A stretch of DNA of 64,000 nt. Origin: Dermatophagoides farinae (Eukaryota > Arthropoda > Arachnida > Sarcoptiformes > Pyroglyphidae). A program made the translations under genes and the position numbers. Location of the stretch: the NCBI RefSeq assembly GCF_024713945.1, contig NC_134680.1, positions 2,938,001 through 3,002,000 on the forward strand. Reading direction: 5' to 3'. The notes below the pieces were generated by a model. That model worked only from the letters and a program-made list of their open reading frames with translations, was not told the DNA's origin and did not search any database. Numbering within the stretch: the stretch's first letter is position 1; each line of letters starts with the position of its first letter. This document shows positions 41,901-63,285 of this stretch, one piece after another.

Positions 41901-42968
41901 ATGAATAGCGTTCAGAATGTAATCAGATATTTGCCAGGCAATTTTATCAAAGATTTTATCATTAATCAATTGATAAACGCTTAGTTCATATTTATAGTTA
42001 GAATCTTCGGAATTTTGTATCAAACTTAGATAGATTTGTGATCGTGAATGGTATAGGATATCGAAATCGGGAATTCGTTCGAATTTGATCACTTGTTCCT
42101 CGATGAAATTTGTCTGTAGGATAATATTGTTCACCCAGGACGGTGAAGAACCTTGTTGAACTAAAAAATTCAACGAAAGAACCAATATAAAATCGCCAAT
42201 GCCCACTGAAAATGGTTGTTTTTTATGCTGAAATAATGCGATTATTTTGAGACGATATTTCTGTCGGCCAGTACGAATGACAAATGATTTTAATTTCGCA
42301 CATTGATGATAAGCCGGATCACCACCCACAACCATTGTCGTTTGACCAATACGGTATTTATCAATGAATATGACCATTGAATCGGAAACGAATTGCCATA
42401 AATTCAATTGCTGTGTACGATGATCGACCGATATCAATAATTGGCTATTATTAACTGGTAGATTAGGTTCTGGTACGGCAATCAAACGTTGATTATCCAT
42501 CAATTCCAGTTGATAATCTGCACCGGGGAGAAGTATATCGAATTTGACATCTGAAATTGAATTCATGAAAAGTATTATCAATTAAATAAAATAGACATTG
42601 AAAGTCAACGAAGAATCAATGTTACATTCATAATCACCGACAGCTGGTCTTTTCTGCTGTATCAATTCGAAATATTGATTTTGAGCTTCAATCAATTTGA
42701 ACACTTTTGTCTTGAATAATTGTATATTCTCCAATGAACTTTGCATGAATGGACTGATCAAATCATTAGTATTACTATCGACCGATCCATAGTATTCGTA
42801 CGGAGCCTGACCATTGATCGAATTCCATGATAACAAAATTAAAAGACAAAAAAGCAGATAACTAAACATTGAATTAGACAAAATATAAAAATGATGATGA
42901 TGGTCCATTGTGCTTCGACCATTCGAAATTAAAAAAAAACAACAAAATATGCGGATAATTTTTTGCAT
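35901..42968 (-). CDS. Large secreted repeat protein with propeller-like ends
   Basis: Six exons are 42968-42626, 42550-41027, 40966-39221, 39162-38535, 38477-37195 and 37132-35901, giving 2,251 residues. A start at Met 34 (position 42869) gives a cleaner signal peptide (MFSYLLFCLLILLSWNSING). The N-terminal ~500 residues and the last ~400 residues look beta-propeller- or EAR-like, with motifs such as DVQMYRLDG and NHDLYLAIGSN. Between them is a long array of degenerate modules of the form 'h-N-G-h-x-h ... G-x-K-x-F-x-x-P-h-x-h-x-G-N-L', for example TINGLNLNDD, TVNGVRIGQHF, TLNGIRFPSDF and TLNGIPVSSF. N-glycosylation sites are frequent. No membrane span is seen after the signal. The architecture suggests an extracellular-matrix or eggshell-type protein; Nasrat/Polehole/Closca relatives are one family to test. 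Introns are 57-75 nt, four of the five in phase 1. Confidence 0.85.
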
Positions 42969-43652
42969 TTCAATTTATAACCTCTTCAATTGTGACAATT
43001 AATTAGAGAAGGGTGGATTTACAATATTTGGACATTACAAATCCACCCACATTTATTATCGCCATCTATCTATTTTAATTGGTTTTTTCCGATAGAAAAA
43101 TTACAATTTGCACGCATGCATGCAAGCATGCACTGATCTAAAACCCGCCAAAAATTGTCCGAGCAAAAAGCTTTAAAAAAATCGGAAAAATCTCGCATGC
43201 AACATTATCACCAGAATTAGTAGCGGCATTGCCAATTTTTTTTGCATGTGCCTCTCCTTCGTAAAAAAGCTGGCAGTACCGTGGTCGATTTGAAGCTTTT
43301 TGCTCGGACAATTTTTGGCGGGTTTTAGCACAGTGTGCATAATGTGTTGATGGTTTATCATACAGCTGTGTAAGCCCTGTACATTTCGTTGTTTGTATTT
43401 TTCCACTGTTTTGTGTATTTAACTCAAATAATAACCTGTCCTTTGACCTGAAGACGGCCGACATTTAAATCATCAGAATCATTTGCCTTTACGATGAATA
43501 GAATTTGTTTCTGAAACATTAAATAAAATTATTATTCTTTTTTTTCGACGGATTATTAACACACCATATTAATTTAAACTTTTGATTTGATCGACGGGAA
43601 TATCTCTATTATTATCGTGTAACATTTTTTTTTTTTTTTTGGAATTCTAATC
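42969..43652. promoter_or_regulatory. Head-to-head promoter gap
   Basis: This 684-bp gap separates the starts of the minus-strand repeat gene and the plus-strand small protein, so it should hold both promoters. It contains the foldback element at 43138-43328 and, next to it, a GCATGC-rich palindromic patch at about 43113-43131. Confidence 0.5.
43138..43328. mobile_element. 191-bp foldback (MITE-like) element
   Basis: Perfect 36-bp terminal inverted repeats lie at 43138-43173 and 43293-43328. The ends are CTAAAACCCGCC and its reverse complement GGCGGGTTTTAG, and the arms include TTGTCCGAGC. The centre is 119 bp with no coding potential of its own. Size, perfect arms and lack of a transposase fit a MITE. 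No clean target duplication is visible; the flanks continue the palindrome imperfectly. Minus-strand open frames across it are by-products. Confidence 0.75.
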
Positions 43653-44363
43653 ATGGAACCTAATCAACAAACAATTGACACTGATGAATATTCAAACGAT
43701 TCAGCTAGTGAAACAATCAATAATCTTTTATCTAATCGTATTTGTAAGTGATATTTTTTTGATTACAATTAATTCATTAGATTTATAAAAATGTTACTTT
43801 CTATTCAAGTACGAACAAGAAATCTCGAAACAAGTAAACAACCACCAAATGTTGAGGAACAAATTATTCGTAAACGTGGCCGTCGTCAATGGGAAAAATT
43901 AACACCAAAAACACCACCAAAACGTGCTGTAAAACGTACATTAGGCGATGATGATAATTCATCGGCAACGACAACATCAAGTCCTGGACCAAAACCAAAA
44001 GAATCACCATTTACGAAATGTTTACGTGGATTAATGAGTCCAACTCCGAAGGTAAGAAGTGAAGGATCATCATCAAGATCATCAGTAATCATAAATCGAG
44101 TATTGAGGTCGACCGAATCACATAAATCATACTATTATTCACCACATCAACCTTATAATCTACGTTCAAGAGATGTAAATTTCCGGAATTCAAGTAGAAC
44201 CAGTATCACCAACGAAACAGATGATAGTGGCATTGGATTAACACCAGATATTGGCAGTAAAGATACTCCATCATCTACAATTATCAGATCAAATTCTTTG
44301 CCAAATTCATCATCCAATATTAAACGAATCAATCGTATACGACGAAGATTTGATTTTAATTAA
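43653..44363 (+). CDS. Small Ser/Pro/Thr-rich, basic protein of unknown function
   Basis: Two exons, 43653-43743 and 43810-44363, joined in phase 1 (GTAAGT donor, CAAG acceptor), give 214 residues. The start context is ATCATGG after a T run. The protein is probably nuclear and disordered. It has repeated proline-directed sites (KLTPKTPPKRA, SSPGPKPKESPF, LMSPTPKV, GIGLTPDI), a KRGRR basic patch, PYNLRSR and a C-terminal RIRRRFDFN. Such TP/SP and RxL-like motifs are common in cell-cycle or mitotic regulators, but no family is recognised. It lies head-to-head with the repeat gene and tail-to-tail with the RNF212-like gene (156 bp apart). Its reality rests on the clean two-exon structure and coding-like composition. 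Confidence 0.7.
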
Positions 44364-44519
44364 CGACAATTCCATTTGATTTTCTTGCAACATTGAACAC
44401 TTTTTGATATTGAATTCAATTAACGAAACATTATTATTAGTCAAATTTATAATTAATTCTGATTATTGGTTATGACAAAAAACTAATGGCTAATTAAATT
44501 AAAATAATGTAATTTCAAT

Positions 44520-45434
44520 TTAAGCCTTTCTATAATCAAATGATAATCGTGATCGATTCCATTGTGATGCTTGAATGAATGTTGTTCGCATGTCATGACT
44601 ATGTTGACTTGTTTCAATTCTTGGTTGTTGTTGTTGAGATTTCTGTTGATCTCTTCGTATGGGATAGGCTAAACCTATTGTTGAACTTTTATCAGAACCT
44701 CGACTTCGAATACTTGGACTGTTGTACATGTGCAAACCAGCTGATGATAGCGGTGGTGCAGGTAGATTCGATTGTTGTTGGTTAGAGTTAAATTCCATAG
44801 TTCGACGTCGAAAAGCAGAGTCAACGGCATCAACATTGAAATCTAATTCCTGATGATTGAGAAAGTGATGATCCATGTTGCTTGCTGGTTGATGATTGCT
44901 CAATTGTTTATCAACATGATGCATAAATGTGGCCATGAATGAATCATTCGGTGCTTCCGATAGGTTTACCAATCGATGTGTTTGTTGTTGTTGAAAATCT
45001 CGTTGTTCTCGTTCCAATTCACTTAGTTGACGTTCCAGTTGTTCGATTTCTCGATCTTTTTCATCAATTCTTAACTGAATCGCAGTTCTTTCGGCCAATG
45101 ATTTCTTCACTTTGTAATTTGCTTTCAGCAAATATTGTATACTTTGTCGATATCGTTTCATCTGAAATAGATACACTGAATTCAAACTTTTGCTTAGATG
45201 TGTGTAATCGCGAAAATAAATTCCCATTTCCAAGTTCAAATGTTTATCGATCAATTTACTGGCACAGTTTGGACCACAATTACTGCATTCTGTTCGCAAT
45301 GATATACATGTTTTGCAGAATATTTTACCACATTTGGTAAAATAATAATCACCATTCAATGATGGAGTGTTTCTATTCACCAAAGCTGATGGATGGCAAC
45401 GATCACAATAGATGATGCTGGATTCTACATTCAT
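44520..45434 (-). CDS. RNF212/Zip3-like meiotic RING coiled-coil protein
   Basis: The protein has 304 residues from the Met at 45434; the open frame extends 22 codons further upstream, but MNVESSIIYCDRC is the family-like start. A RING-type finger spans residues 10-53: C10, C13, C35, C40, C43, C50 and C53 are in place. A central coiled coil follows at about 90-165 (IDEKDREIEQLERQLSELEREQRDF). The Gln/Ser/Asn-rich tail ends RSRLSFDYRKA. This order of short RING, LFQMKRYRQ-like segment, coiled coil and Ser-rich tail is that of RNF212, ZHP-3 and Vilya, SUMO- or ubiquitin-ligase-like factors that mark crossover sites on meiotic chromosomes. The usual zinc-binding His of C-G-H-x-F-C is Lys here (CGKIFC). 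It is intronless in the coding region. Confidence 0.82.
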   Translation of the reverse strand: MNVESSIIYCDRCHPSALVNRNTPSLNGDYYFTKCGKIFCKTCISLRTECSNCGPNCASKLIDKHLNLEMGIYFRDYTHLSKSLNSVYLFQMKRYRQSIQYLLKANYKVKKSLAERTAIQLRIDEKDREIEQLERQLSELEREQRDFQQQQTHRLVNLSEAPNDSFMATFMHHVDKQLSNHQPASNMDHHFLNHQELDFNVDAVDSAFRRRTMEFNSNQQQSNLPAPPLSSAGLHMYNSPSIRSRGSDKSSTIGLAYPIRRDQQKSQQQQPRIETSQHSHDMRTTFIQASQWNRSRLSFDYRKA

Positions 45435-47078
45435 ATTCACAAGCGAACATTGAACATCAAATGAACTTTTACATTTGACGACTAACACAAAGACCAACAT
45501 TCAGAAAGATTCGATTCGAATCATTCGAAATGAGATATCCATAGATAATGTATAATCAACATCAACAACAACAAAAAACAAACAAAAAGATTGAATTTTA
45601 AAATGTTTTTTTAATTAAAAATTTTATATCCATTTCAAAATACAAAGTCCAGTTATTTTTAATTCTTTTGTACCGAATTTAAAATTGATAATGATTGATG
45701 ATGATTGGTGTGGTTGTTTATCTATTTATTTGATGTGTGAGTGAGAAGGAAAGACAAATGTGTTAAAGACAGATGGATTGATTACGAATGTCCATTTTGT
45801 GTTTGTATATCGGTATATGGATAGGGGTTAGTGGATGAAATATATTCAATAAATGAATAAATGTTACACCGGGTGTGTGTAGATAAAATGAATTAATATG
45901 GAAAAAAAACTAAATATTTGTACATCGTTGTTGTTGTTGTCAAACATCAAAAATTCTTGTTTTGTCCGATACAATTCACAATTTCATAATTTGTTGTACA
46001 TTGAAATTCATCAAATACATCATTTTTTGAACTTTAAAAAATGTAGAGATTCGATTTCGTTAGAAAACAATGATAATCAAGAAAAAAAAACAAACGAAAT
46101 ACAGAAACCAACAAAAGAAGTAAGTAATAAAACAATTCATACAAGACTTTATTCCCGATTTTTCTTTGTAGAAATCTGAGTTTCATCATCATCATCATCA
46201 TCATCATCGAAATTATTATTATAAATCAAATGTAATTTCCTGTTCACACACAGATAATAAATAAATCCATCAAATATGGGTGTGTTCGTGTGTGTGTGTG
46301 TGTGTGTATGTAAAAAATGTGTATAAATGAGATGAATGAATTTAAAAAAAAATGAGACGTGGTTTTTTATTATTTTGATGTTCTGTGCATTTTTTATAAC
46401 CATATATATGATATATGATAATAATGATGATGATTTGAATATATATCGGGTATTGACAATTGTATCGAAAGTAAGAATATTTATATAATAATAATGGATA
46501 AAAATCAATTCAAATGAATAATGAATAATAATTTGTTGAGATCAATTAATCGGATAAGCTTTCATTGAAGTTGGAGAGTTGAACTTGAACACGAATAATA
46601 ATCATCATTCTAGTAGTAGTTCTGGCCCCCACCCTTCCATAATTACTTATCACCTACAATGTATAATGTAAATTAGCCATGAAATAAGGTCATCATTTGA
46701 AAAAAAAGATTCTAAGTTGGGAGGAAAAGAATGGGACAAAGTTTAATTCGAGACTAAACAGTGTGTGTGTGTATGATGGTGTTTTAATAGAAAAATAAGG
46801 TCAAACAATACTAGGTTGGCATTTTGATTTTTTTTCTCGTTGCATCATGTTAGGAAAGAGGGTTGTTGTTGTTTGGCTTATGCTCTAATCTGTGAACCAG
46901 CACAAGGTGTTTTCATAAAGAAAAAAAAGTGTGGAAAAGATATTGCACTGAATTTAGGGGCGAATATGAATCGTAATATTATTATTATTATTATTATAAT
47001 TGTCTGTGTTTGGTGTTTGTGTGTGTCATACAGCATCCGAATCGCATTATAGTGAAAAATGGATCGGATGACCAATCA
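45435..47078. other. RNF212-like promoter and DYRK1 3' flank, no gene
   Basis: This 1.6 kb is AT-rich with (CAT)n, (GT)n and (ATT)n tracts. The part just upstream of 45434 should be the RNF212-like promoter; the part below 47079 should include the DYRK1 3' UTR. Open frames here are low complexity. Confidence 0.5.
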
Positions 47079-55716
<8,638 letters not shown>

Positions 55717-55967
55717 CTATATATTTTGAAAAGATCAAAACAAAACAAAAAAAAGACCAAATTAGTCAATGAATAAAACAATTCAACAGTTCAAATTATA
55801 AACTCTTCCTTTCTCTCTCTTTCTCTTTCGAATCTGTACATGACAATAAAGCAGATTGATGATTGTTTTGATTAAATCAAATTGATTAATGAAGAGTAAA
55901 AATTTTGAAAAAGGCAACAAAATAAACGATTTAATGATTCATAATCTAATAATCAAATAGGCCAATC

Positions 55968-55993
55968 AAAAAAAAAAAAAAAAAAAAAAAAAT
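55968..55993. repeat. 26-nt A homopolymer
   Basis: The longest homopolymer noticed in the window, about 250 bp upstream of the DYRK1 exon acceptor. It could be the tail of an old retroposed sequence, but no element is recognisable upstream of it. Confidence 0.8.
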
Positions 55994-58900
55994 CTATTAT
56001 GATTATATCAGCAAAGTCACGTGTCGATTATCCAGAATCGTGTTATATTCTGTTTTTTTTATAACATGCAAACTTTTTTTTCATTCTTATTGTTATTGTT
56101 TAATAAACATTCAATCAATCCACCATTCAATCAATCAAAATTTGAATGAATTATTATTGATTATCTAGTATTGTATATATATGTGTGTGTGTGAAAAATA
56201 GACAAATTAAATCAAACATAATACAGATTGACGACGTTCCTGGAACATACCAAAAATGGTTAAAAGCAAAGAAAATTATTATTAGATGTCGGTCGTCATG
56301 GAACCAATCAACCGACCAACTAATTAAACCAGAAACACAGTGACGTATATATTTTGAATAGACACTAACGCAACCATCGGGCCGGTCATTTTATTATTCA
56401 AATTATCGGACCGGTCATAGCGGTCTGCAGAACACTAAGTCCGATGATAAGATTTTTTTTTCCATTTATTTTGGAAAATAAAAGGAGGCGTATCTAAAAT
56501 AATAGATCAAAACGATGGTGATCATGATGATGATGATGATGGTAAACACAAAGAGATTTTTATCAGATAAAAAATGAGATCCAAAAAGGAAAAATGCCCG
56601 ACAACAAAAAATAATTACTATAGAAGAATTTTTTTTTGGTAAAATTCATAAATGTTATTTTTTTCTCTTTTTTTTTGGTTCGATCATCGATTATCAATTC
56701 ATTCGGTTGGTGATGCCCGAGCATATCGGATATATCAGTATTTTATGATTCATATTTTATTCGATAATATCGGACGACCAGAAAAAAAACATTTATAGCG
56801 AAAGGCGAAAAAAGAGATTAAGCTTTAAAGTTACATGATGATACAATACAAAAACTCAGATCAGACAAACAAACATCATCATCATCATCAATAAATAAAT
56901 GAATGAAACGTAATAATATCCATCATTTCAACAACAACAACAACAACAACAACAAAAAACATTGCCATATTCAAAGCGAAAAGAAAAGAATAACCATTAA
57001 CCAGAAACCAGTGGGAAAATCGTCGTCAAATCAATTCAATACAGAATGCAATGATGATGAAAAACCGAACTACAACAACAAAAAGAATATATGTGTTTCG
57101 TTAGTTATCATCATCATCATTATTATTATTTTAAAAAATGATGAATTCCAAAAAGGAAAACGAGAGAAGCATCATCATCCTGATGATGATGGCACCGAAT
57201 ACCAATATACATATTTTCTAATCGTTTTTCTTTTCTTTGAACGAGATCAAAAAAACATCATTAGTGAAAATCGAAGAGAGTGAAAGAAAGAGAAAAAATG
57301 GCAAAATGTATCGTCGAGTAAACAAACAAACAACAATGTCAGCCATGTGAATGAAAATAAGAATGGTGAAAAGAAAAAAACCACCAAAAAAAAGATCCTG
57401 GTGGTAGAAAGGGTTAATTTTTTTTTTGGTTTTGTTTTGTTTTGTTTTGAAAACATCATCAATCACCATAAGACTGTTCATAAAATCTGTTCATTGTTTG
57501 TTGGATGCATAGAAAATTCTGTGCTTCGATTCGAGAATTTATCGAAAACACACACACACCAAATTTATGAATGATTCACATACATACATTCATAGTAATA
57601 GATTCATTGAACTCATCGTCGAACAAAGAAAATTAGAAATGAAATTAGAATCCAATCGAAATTTGATTTCAGAAGTAAAAAAAACAATTTTAAAAACAAA
57701 AAAAGATTCTGTTTAGAATTTAATCGTAATTTAACATGTTAACGTTTGTCATTAGACATACATATAGACATTACACACTTGAAAACTTTAGTGTGTGATC
57801 ATGGATAACTCTTCAGAATTGTTGGTTATATTTTTTTCCATAGTGGTTCCAATTCAATGATCACCACATATATATCATTCATAGAATCAGTATCAAAAAT
57901 GATGATGGAGATAACGACGAATGAAATAAAATGAAAAAAAAACCAGATTTTTCTCGTACATATAGTAATAATAATAATAATAATGTTCCATGAAAAACCA
58001 GTTTTATATGAGGAAGATGATGATGATTTTGGTACACATCTGGAGTGCTATACATGGGGATTTCTTTTTTTTCCTTTTTGCGGGTAGTCTATTTTCAATT
58101 GGAATCATAATAAATGTCGTAGAACATTGCGTTGTACATTGCGACAATAAAAGTGAAATGTGAGATCAGATAGAATCTTATGGATTTTTTTCGTTGTTGT
58201 TGTTGAATCAAGAAGAATCAAGGGCGTTCGTTTTTTTTGTTGGTTAGTTCTGTGACGGTTGTTCTTTTAACAAAAGCAGAAAAACCAAAGCGCGAAAAAA
58301 ATTATTACAAATTTTTTTGTTTGTCTGTTTGGAAATTAATATCATCACACACACAGACAGACTATAAATAGCGATGATGATGATGATGACGACTACCACG
58401 ACGAATTATTCCATTTTAGATCATCATAAACGGAATTTTATGTACCAGACTCAGACAGTTTGCGTGTTTAGGCAAAAGAATTCCAAGATCGAAAATGAAA
58501 ATAAAAAAAAAAATTCGACAACAACAACTAATACGTGATGGAAATGGATAATTTAAGAAATGAATTGTATTGAATTGAATGGATTCCCAAACTATTCCAA
58601 AAACGATGATGATGCCACGTATCAGCCATATCAGCATAAAGTTTTCGTTTTTTTTCTCCTCTCCTAAGGACCGGTAATTTTTTTCGGGATTTTATCTGTT
58701 CGATCGTTTCAATTTTTTTTGTAATTTAGAAAGAGTGGCACCATTGTGTGTCAAACAATCATTCGATTCTATTCAAAAGATGCCACACACTTACATACAT
58801 ATTATCATTGGTTTTGCATGGTTGATTAGGATTGGTGTTTGAGATTTTTTTTTCTTTGTTTTGTTCGCCGATCAGGGACCCGAATATTCTGCATGTTTTT

Positions 58901-61900
58901 TATATACTATTATAATTGACTGATTTTTATTTCTCCCTCGTTCTCACTATTTCTCAATATCATAAAGTTAGTAGTAGAAAAAATTCGATTATCTTGAAAA
59001 ATGATTGAAGCGACACCTGTACGTTTCAATCAAAAAAATGGGAGTTAACTTATTATTATTATCTTTTTACCGGAGCTGCTACGGTTGAATTCATCAACTA
59101 GAATGATAAATCTCGAATCATCATCATCGAAGCGCAAGAATCCGGTTCATATCGAATAAGAATTATACAACAATTAATAAATGTATATTTGTATAAATGA
59201 TGGTGGTGAAGAAAGAAAACAAAAAAAATTCCAAGATCTAAAAATATTCTAGGCTAGGATTTACTAGTAATACATAGCCTGCCCCATTGATGATCCATCC
59301 ATCAATTCATTTATTCAGTCATTCACAAATATTGTGATCAAACTCAAAGAAGCGTAAAATGTTCTTCCATATTTGTCGTTGTTGTTGTTCGGAAATATAA
59401 AAAACAGAAAAATAGAGAATATTCTCTTTCCTCTCCCTCTCTCACACACACACATAAAATGGTCAATAAATTCAATTGATATATACCACCATTGTGTATA
59501 TATAAGTCGCATCTATATGTATGTAATGATGATACAATATTCATATTTTTTCAGAATAATTTCCGTAGACAGAATCGTGTTTTTCTATTTCTCTCTCGAA
59601 ACAGAAATTATGTAATGTGAATCATACCCGAATTGTAAATCGCTTTCTTTCTCTCCCCTTAAATAATCACTCGAAGCTTTTCATGAGATTAAATTTTTGC
59701 AACTAAAATTATCAACCCATTTCATTAATATTGCAATAACCGAAACAGACACACACACAGGGGGTAAACAAACTGCTGCATTCAGTGTTCATAATCCTTT
59801 TTCTGCAATGAAATTCATCAAATACAAACGAGATCATCAACATAATTTATATAAATATATAGGGTTAATAAAATAAATTATCGATCTATTCCATTTTCAA
59901 CATCATCATCTAATCAATTTGATCAGATAATATTTAACCAAAAAAAAAAAAAAAAATAAAAAAATAAAGAAAAAAAAATCAATTGCACCATAGGAGGCAG
60001 AAAAATCAAGGGCCTTAGATAAGAATTCGAAAATAAAATAAAGTCGGCTGAATCTTTTGACCTCTAAGATTATGATGATGATGATGGTTACTAATGATAA
60101 TTATCCACATTATATGGCATCAAACCATCACAAATACTAAAATAATGGACAAAATCTGTCGCTGTTTGAATAGCCGATGACAACAAGAAAATCATCAGCG
60201 ACACACACACATACATATCTTTAACAGATGTTTTCAATTGAGATCAATCAATCGATTGATCGATTTTCAATCCATGTGAGAATCCAAAGATTCAAATTTT
60301 ATTTGATTGTTCCGGTGTTATGCGACAACATAAGGTGTGTGTTCCATGTGTGCAAACAAAAAAAAAACAGAAAAAAAACGAATTTGAAACCAACCATAAT
60401 CGTTTGATTGTTGTTTTTGTTGTTGCTAGAAAATTATTTGCGACGCGAATCATTAAACCATTGTTCCAGTAGTAGGGCAATAAATGACCAGCATGAATTC
60501 CACTGTATCGATCACGAATTGGCCATTAAAGCGTGGGGCTTAATTTCGGTTGGAAAATTGCAGTTTTTTTTGTCGTTGTTGTTGTTGTTGTTGTGTTCTA
60601 ATCGTGGATGTTTGGATGGAAATTTAACAGATATGACCATCGGAGATGGACATTGTGACCAAAAAAAAAAAAAACAAAAACAAACACGCACGCGATTCAA
60701 AACAAAAACAATTATAATGTCTAATGGTAGCAGCAGTAGCAGCAAAAAGCAAACAAAAAATACATCCACCAGAATCAGGATTCATTATTGGTCAACTGGA
60801 AATTTTTTTTTTGTGTGTTATGGGTAAATTTACAGATCTCTGATGGTACAACAAAAACAACACACACACACACATACAATGAATGACCAGACAATTAGAA
60901 ACAATAAATGAATATAATTCCATGAATTGTTTGCGTGTTTCTCTGAATGCATATTGTTCTGGTTTTCAATTGTCATGATGTTGATGATGGTTCTGTTTTT
61001 TTTTTAATTTTATTTAATTCTCTTTTATATTTACACCTCATTAAAAGGCATAAAATAAACAAACATTCGATCATCGCGTGCCATTGTTATTATTGTTTTT
61101 TAGTTTCGGTTTCAATTCAATCATTTTTGATCCAGTGATTTTTGACTATAAGTTTCATGATAAAGAAAAAAAAAAATTTCCAGCCTCAACAACAATTTCA
61201 AATGAAATTTTGATATTAGGATCAGAAAAAATAAACATGGTTGATGGCCAATGGTCATCAACAAATACAAAATTTGTGAGATAATCATCATCATCATCAG
61301 ATGGACAAAAAAAAAACAAAAATTTGTCTTGGGAATAATCAGTAATTGTGTGTATATGTGGTGTTTCAAACGTCGTAAAAATTTATGTTCAAACACATTA
61401 AAACAACAACATCAACAACATTGATGATGAGACCATAAACATGTTCTCACTCTCTGTATGTGTGTGTGTTCATTTTGCCTGTTATTATTATGATTATTAT
61501 TTTATTATTATTTGTTTTAGATCTGGTTCACTTAAAATGTTAACGGTCATCATTATCATCATGATCAATGAATATAAATCCAGATGAAAAACACGTAATC
61601 ATCCAAAATCCAAGTGTTCTTTGTCTGTTTATTTTTCACTCAATTACGGGTGGGTGTGCGTATGATGTTGTGTGTACAAATGTAAAGGAAAAGAAATGCA
61701 TATTTTTTTGGTTCCGATATAAATCAATGATTATATATATGAATATTGTATAATTATGAATTATGCATAATGGCTGGTTAAATTTTTTGTTTGTTTTTCC
61801 ATTTGGATGATCACTTGATCGAAATTAAAAAGGACCGATAACATAAACTAGCCATCTTGGTTTGAAGAGATTGTTTGAAAAATCAATGATTAAAATATCA

Positions 61901-62812
61901 AAACAAAAAAAGGGGCGGCTAATAAATCCGGTCCGGATAATAATAGAATAAATCTACATATTTTGAACGGTCGTCATTCGCAAACAGGGAAAATCAAGCC
62001 CAATTAGTTTAAAAACTAATTCCCAGGTAATCAGTCAGGCAGATCATGATCAAGATCATCATGAAAAAAAATTGAAGCCCAAATTAAAATCTCCTGGTGA
62101 TTTAGTCCAAGAATTGATTTTTTTTGTTGTTGTTTGTCATAATTTTCTATCATTCTCGATTCTCACGATTAAAGGTAATTTTAAACGGAAAAAAACAACA
62201 AATTAAATGAGAATGAAACAAACAAACAAAAAAAATCAATTTATATGTCTGAATCATTTGTTATTCACACACACACACACATAATAATTGCAAGAAGGCC
62301 GAAAAAAGGGTTAATTTGGCCAATTAAATCTGATTGGGGGAAAGAGAATGGAGTATGATTTTTGATAACCGAATAGAATGCCCGAAAAAAAATGAATGAA
62401 TTATAATCGACCCACACATACACACATTATGTCTAGACAGACTTTAGGCTAATTACCGGAATCAGATATAATTGATATAACCATATATATAATAATAATG
62501 ATAACTTGAAAAAAACACCCTGAGATTCAATAATAAGGGTGTGTAATTTTGTACTATTACTTAATATGAATTGCTGCGAAAGAGTTTTCATATATTGTAG
62601 GAAATCCTTTTAATAATGATGATAGAAACCAGACTTTATGATTTGTGATCATTTCAATATCAATCACTTTAATCATTTCCAATAAATGTGTTCATCATCA
62701 TCATCATCATCAACATCATCGTCATTATTATTATTAATTACATTTCAACAAACAAAGAAAGAAATAACAATAACAACAACAATAAAAAGTTCAATATACT
62801 CTAGCGAAATAA

Positions 62813-62864
62813 ATGGTTAACACAATATTCTTATCAATTACTTGTATCATTATTTGTAATATAT
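62813..62864 (+). other. Possible signal-peptide first exon of a gene beyond the window
   Basis: ATG starts MVNTIFLSITCIIICNI, a short hydrophobic signal-like peptide, and runs straight into a good donor (T/GTAAGG, phase 1). CAATAACAACAACAATAA-type 5'-UTR-like sequence precedes it. No partner exon is found in the remaining 1.1 kb, so it is only a candidate. Confidence 0.25.
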
Positions 62865-63285
62865 GTAAGGTTATTATTACTAGACACACAAGGAAGACAG
62901 CCTCTTTTCAGCAAATTTTTCACCTAACAAAAAAATTTTTAACCGATGTAAAACTGTATATTTTTGTCCTCTTGGTCGATATAATAATCCTAGTCATAAG
63001 GCAATAATGGACACACACACACACAGACAGTTTATTGTAATCATCATATCAACAATGTATTCATTTCGGAAATAATTTCAAGCATTTTTTTTGCCAAATT
63101 ATTAAACATTGATGGTCATGTTTTCACAATTGCCATCTTGCCCCCCATTTTATTTATCTATTCATTCATTCGTACAAAATATTGGTGAAAGTGATGATAA
63201 TGATGATCATAGCCATAATGTAATGGTAATTATTATCGTAGTAGTAATAGTAGTGGTCAACGATAATAATGATCTAATATCTAAT

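Noticed and set aside
43138-43464. Open frame of 108 codons on the minus strand
   Set aside because: It runs through the foldback element and is best explained as a by-product of its inverted arms.
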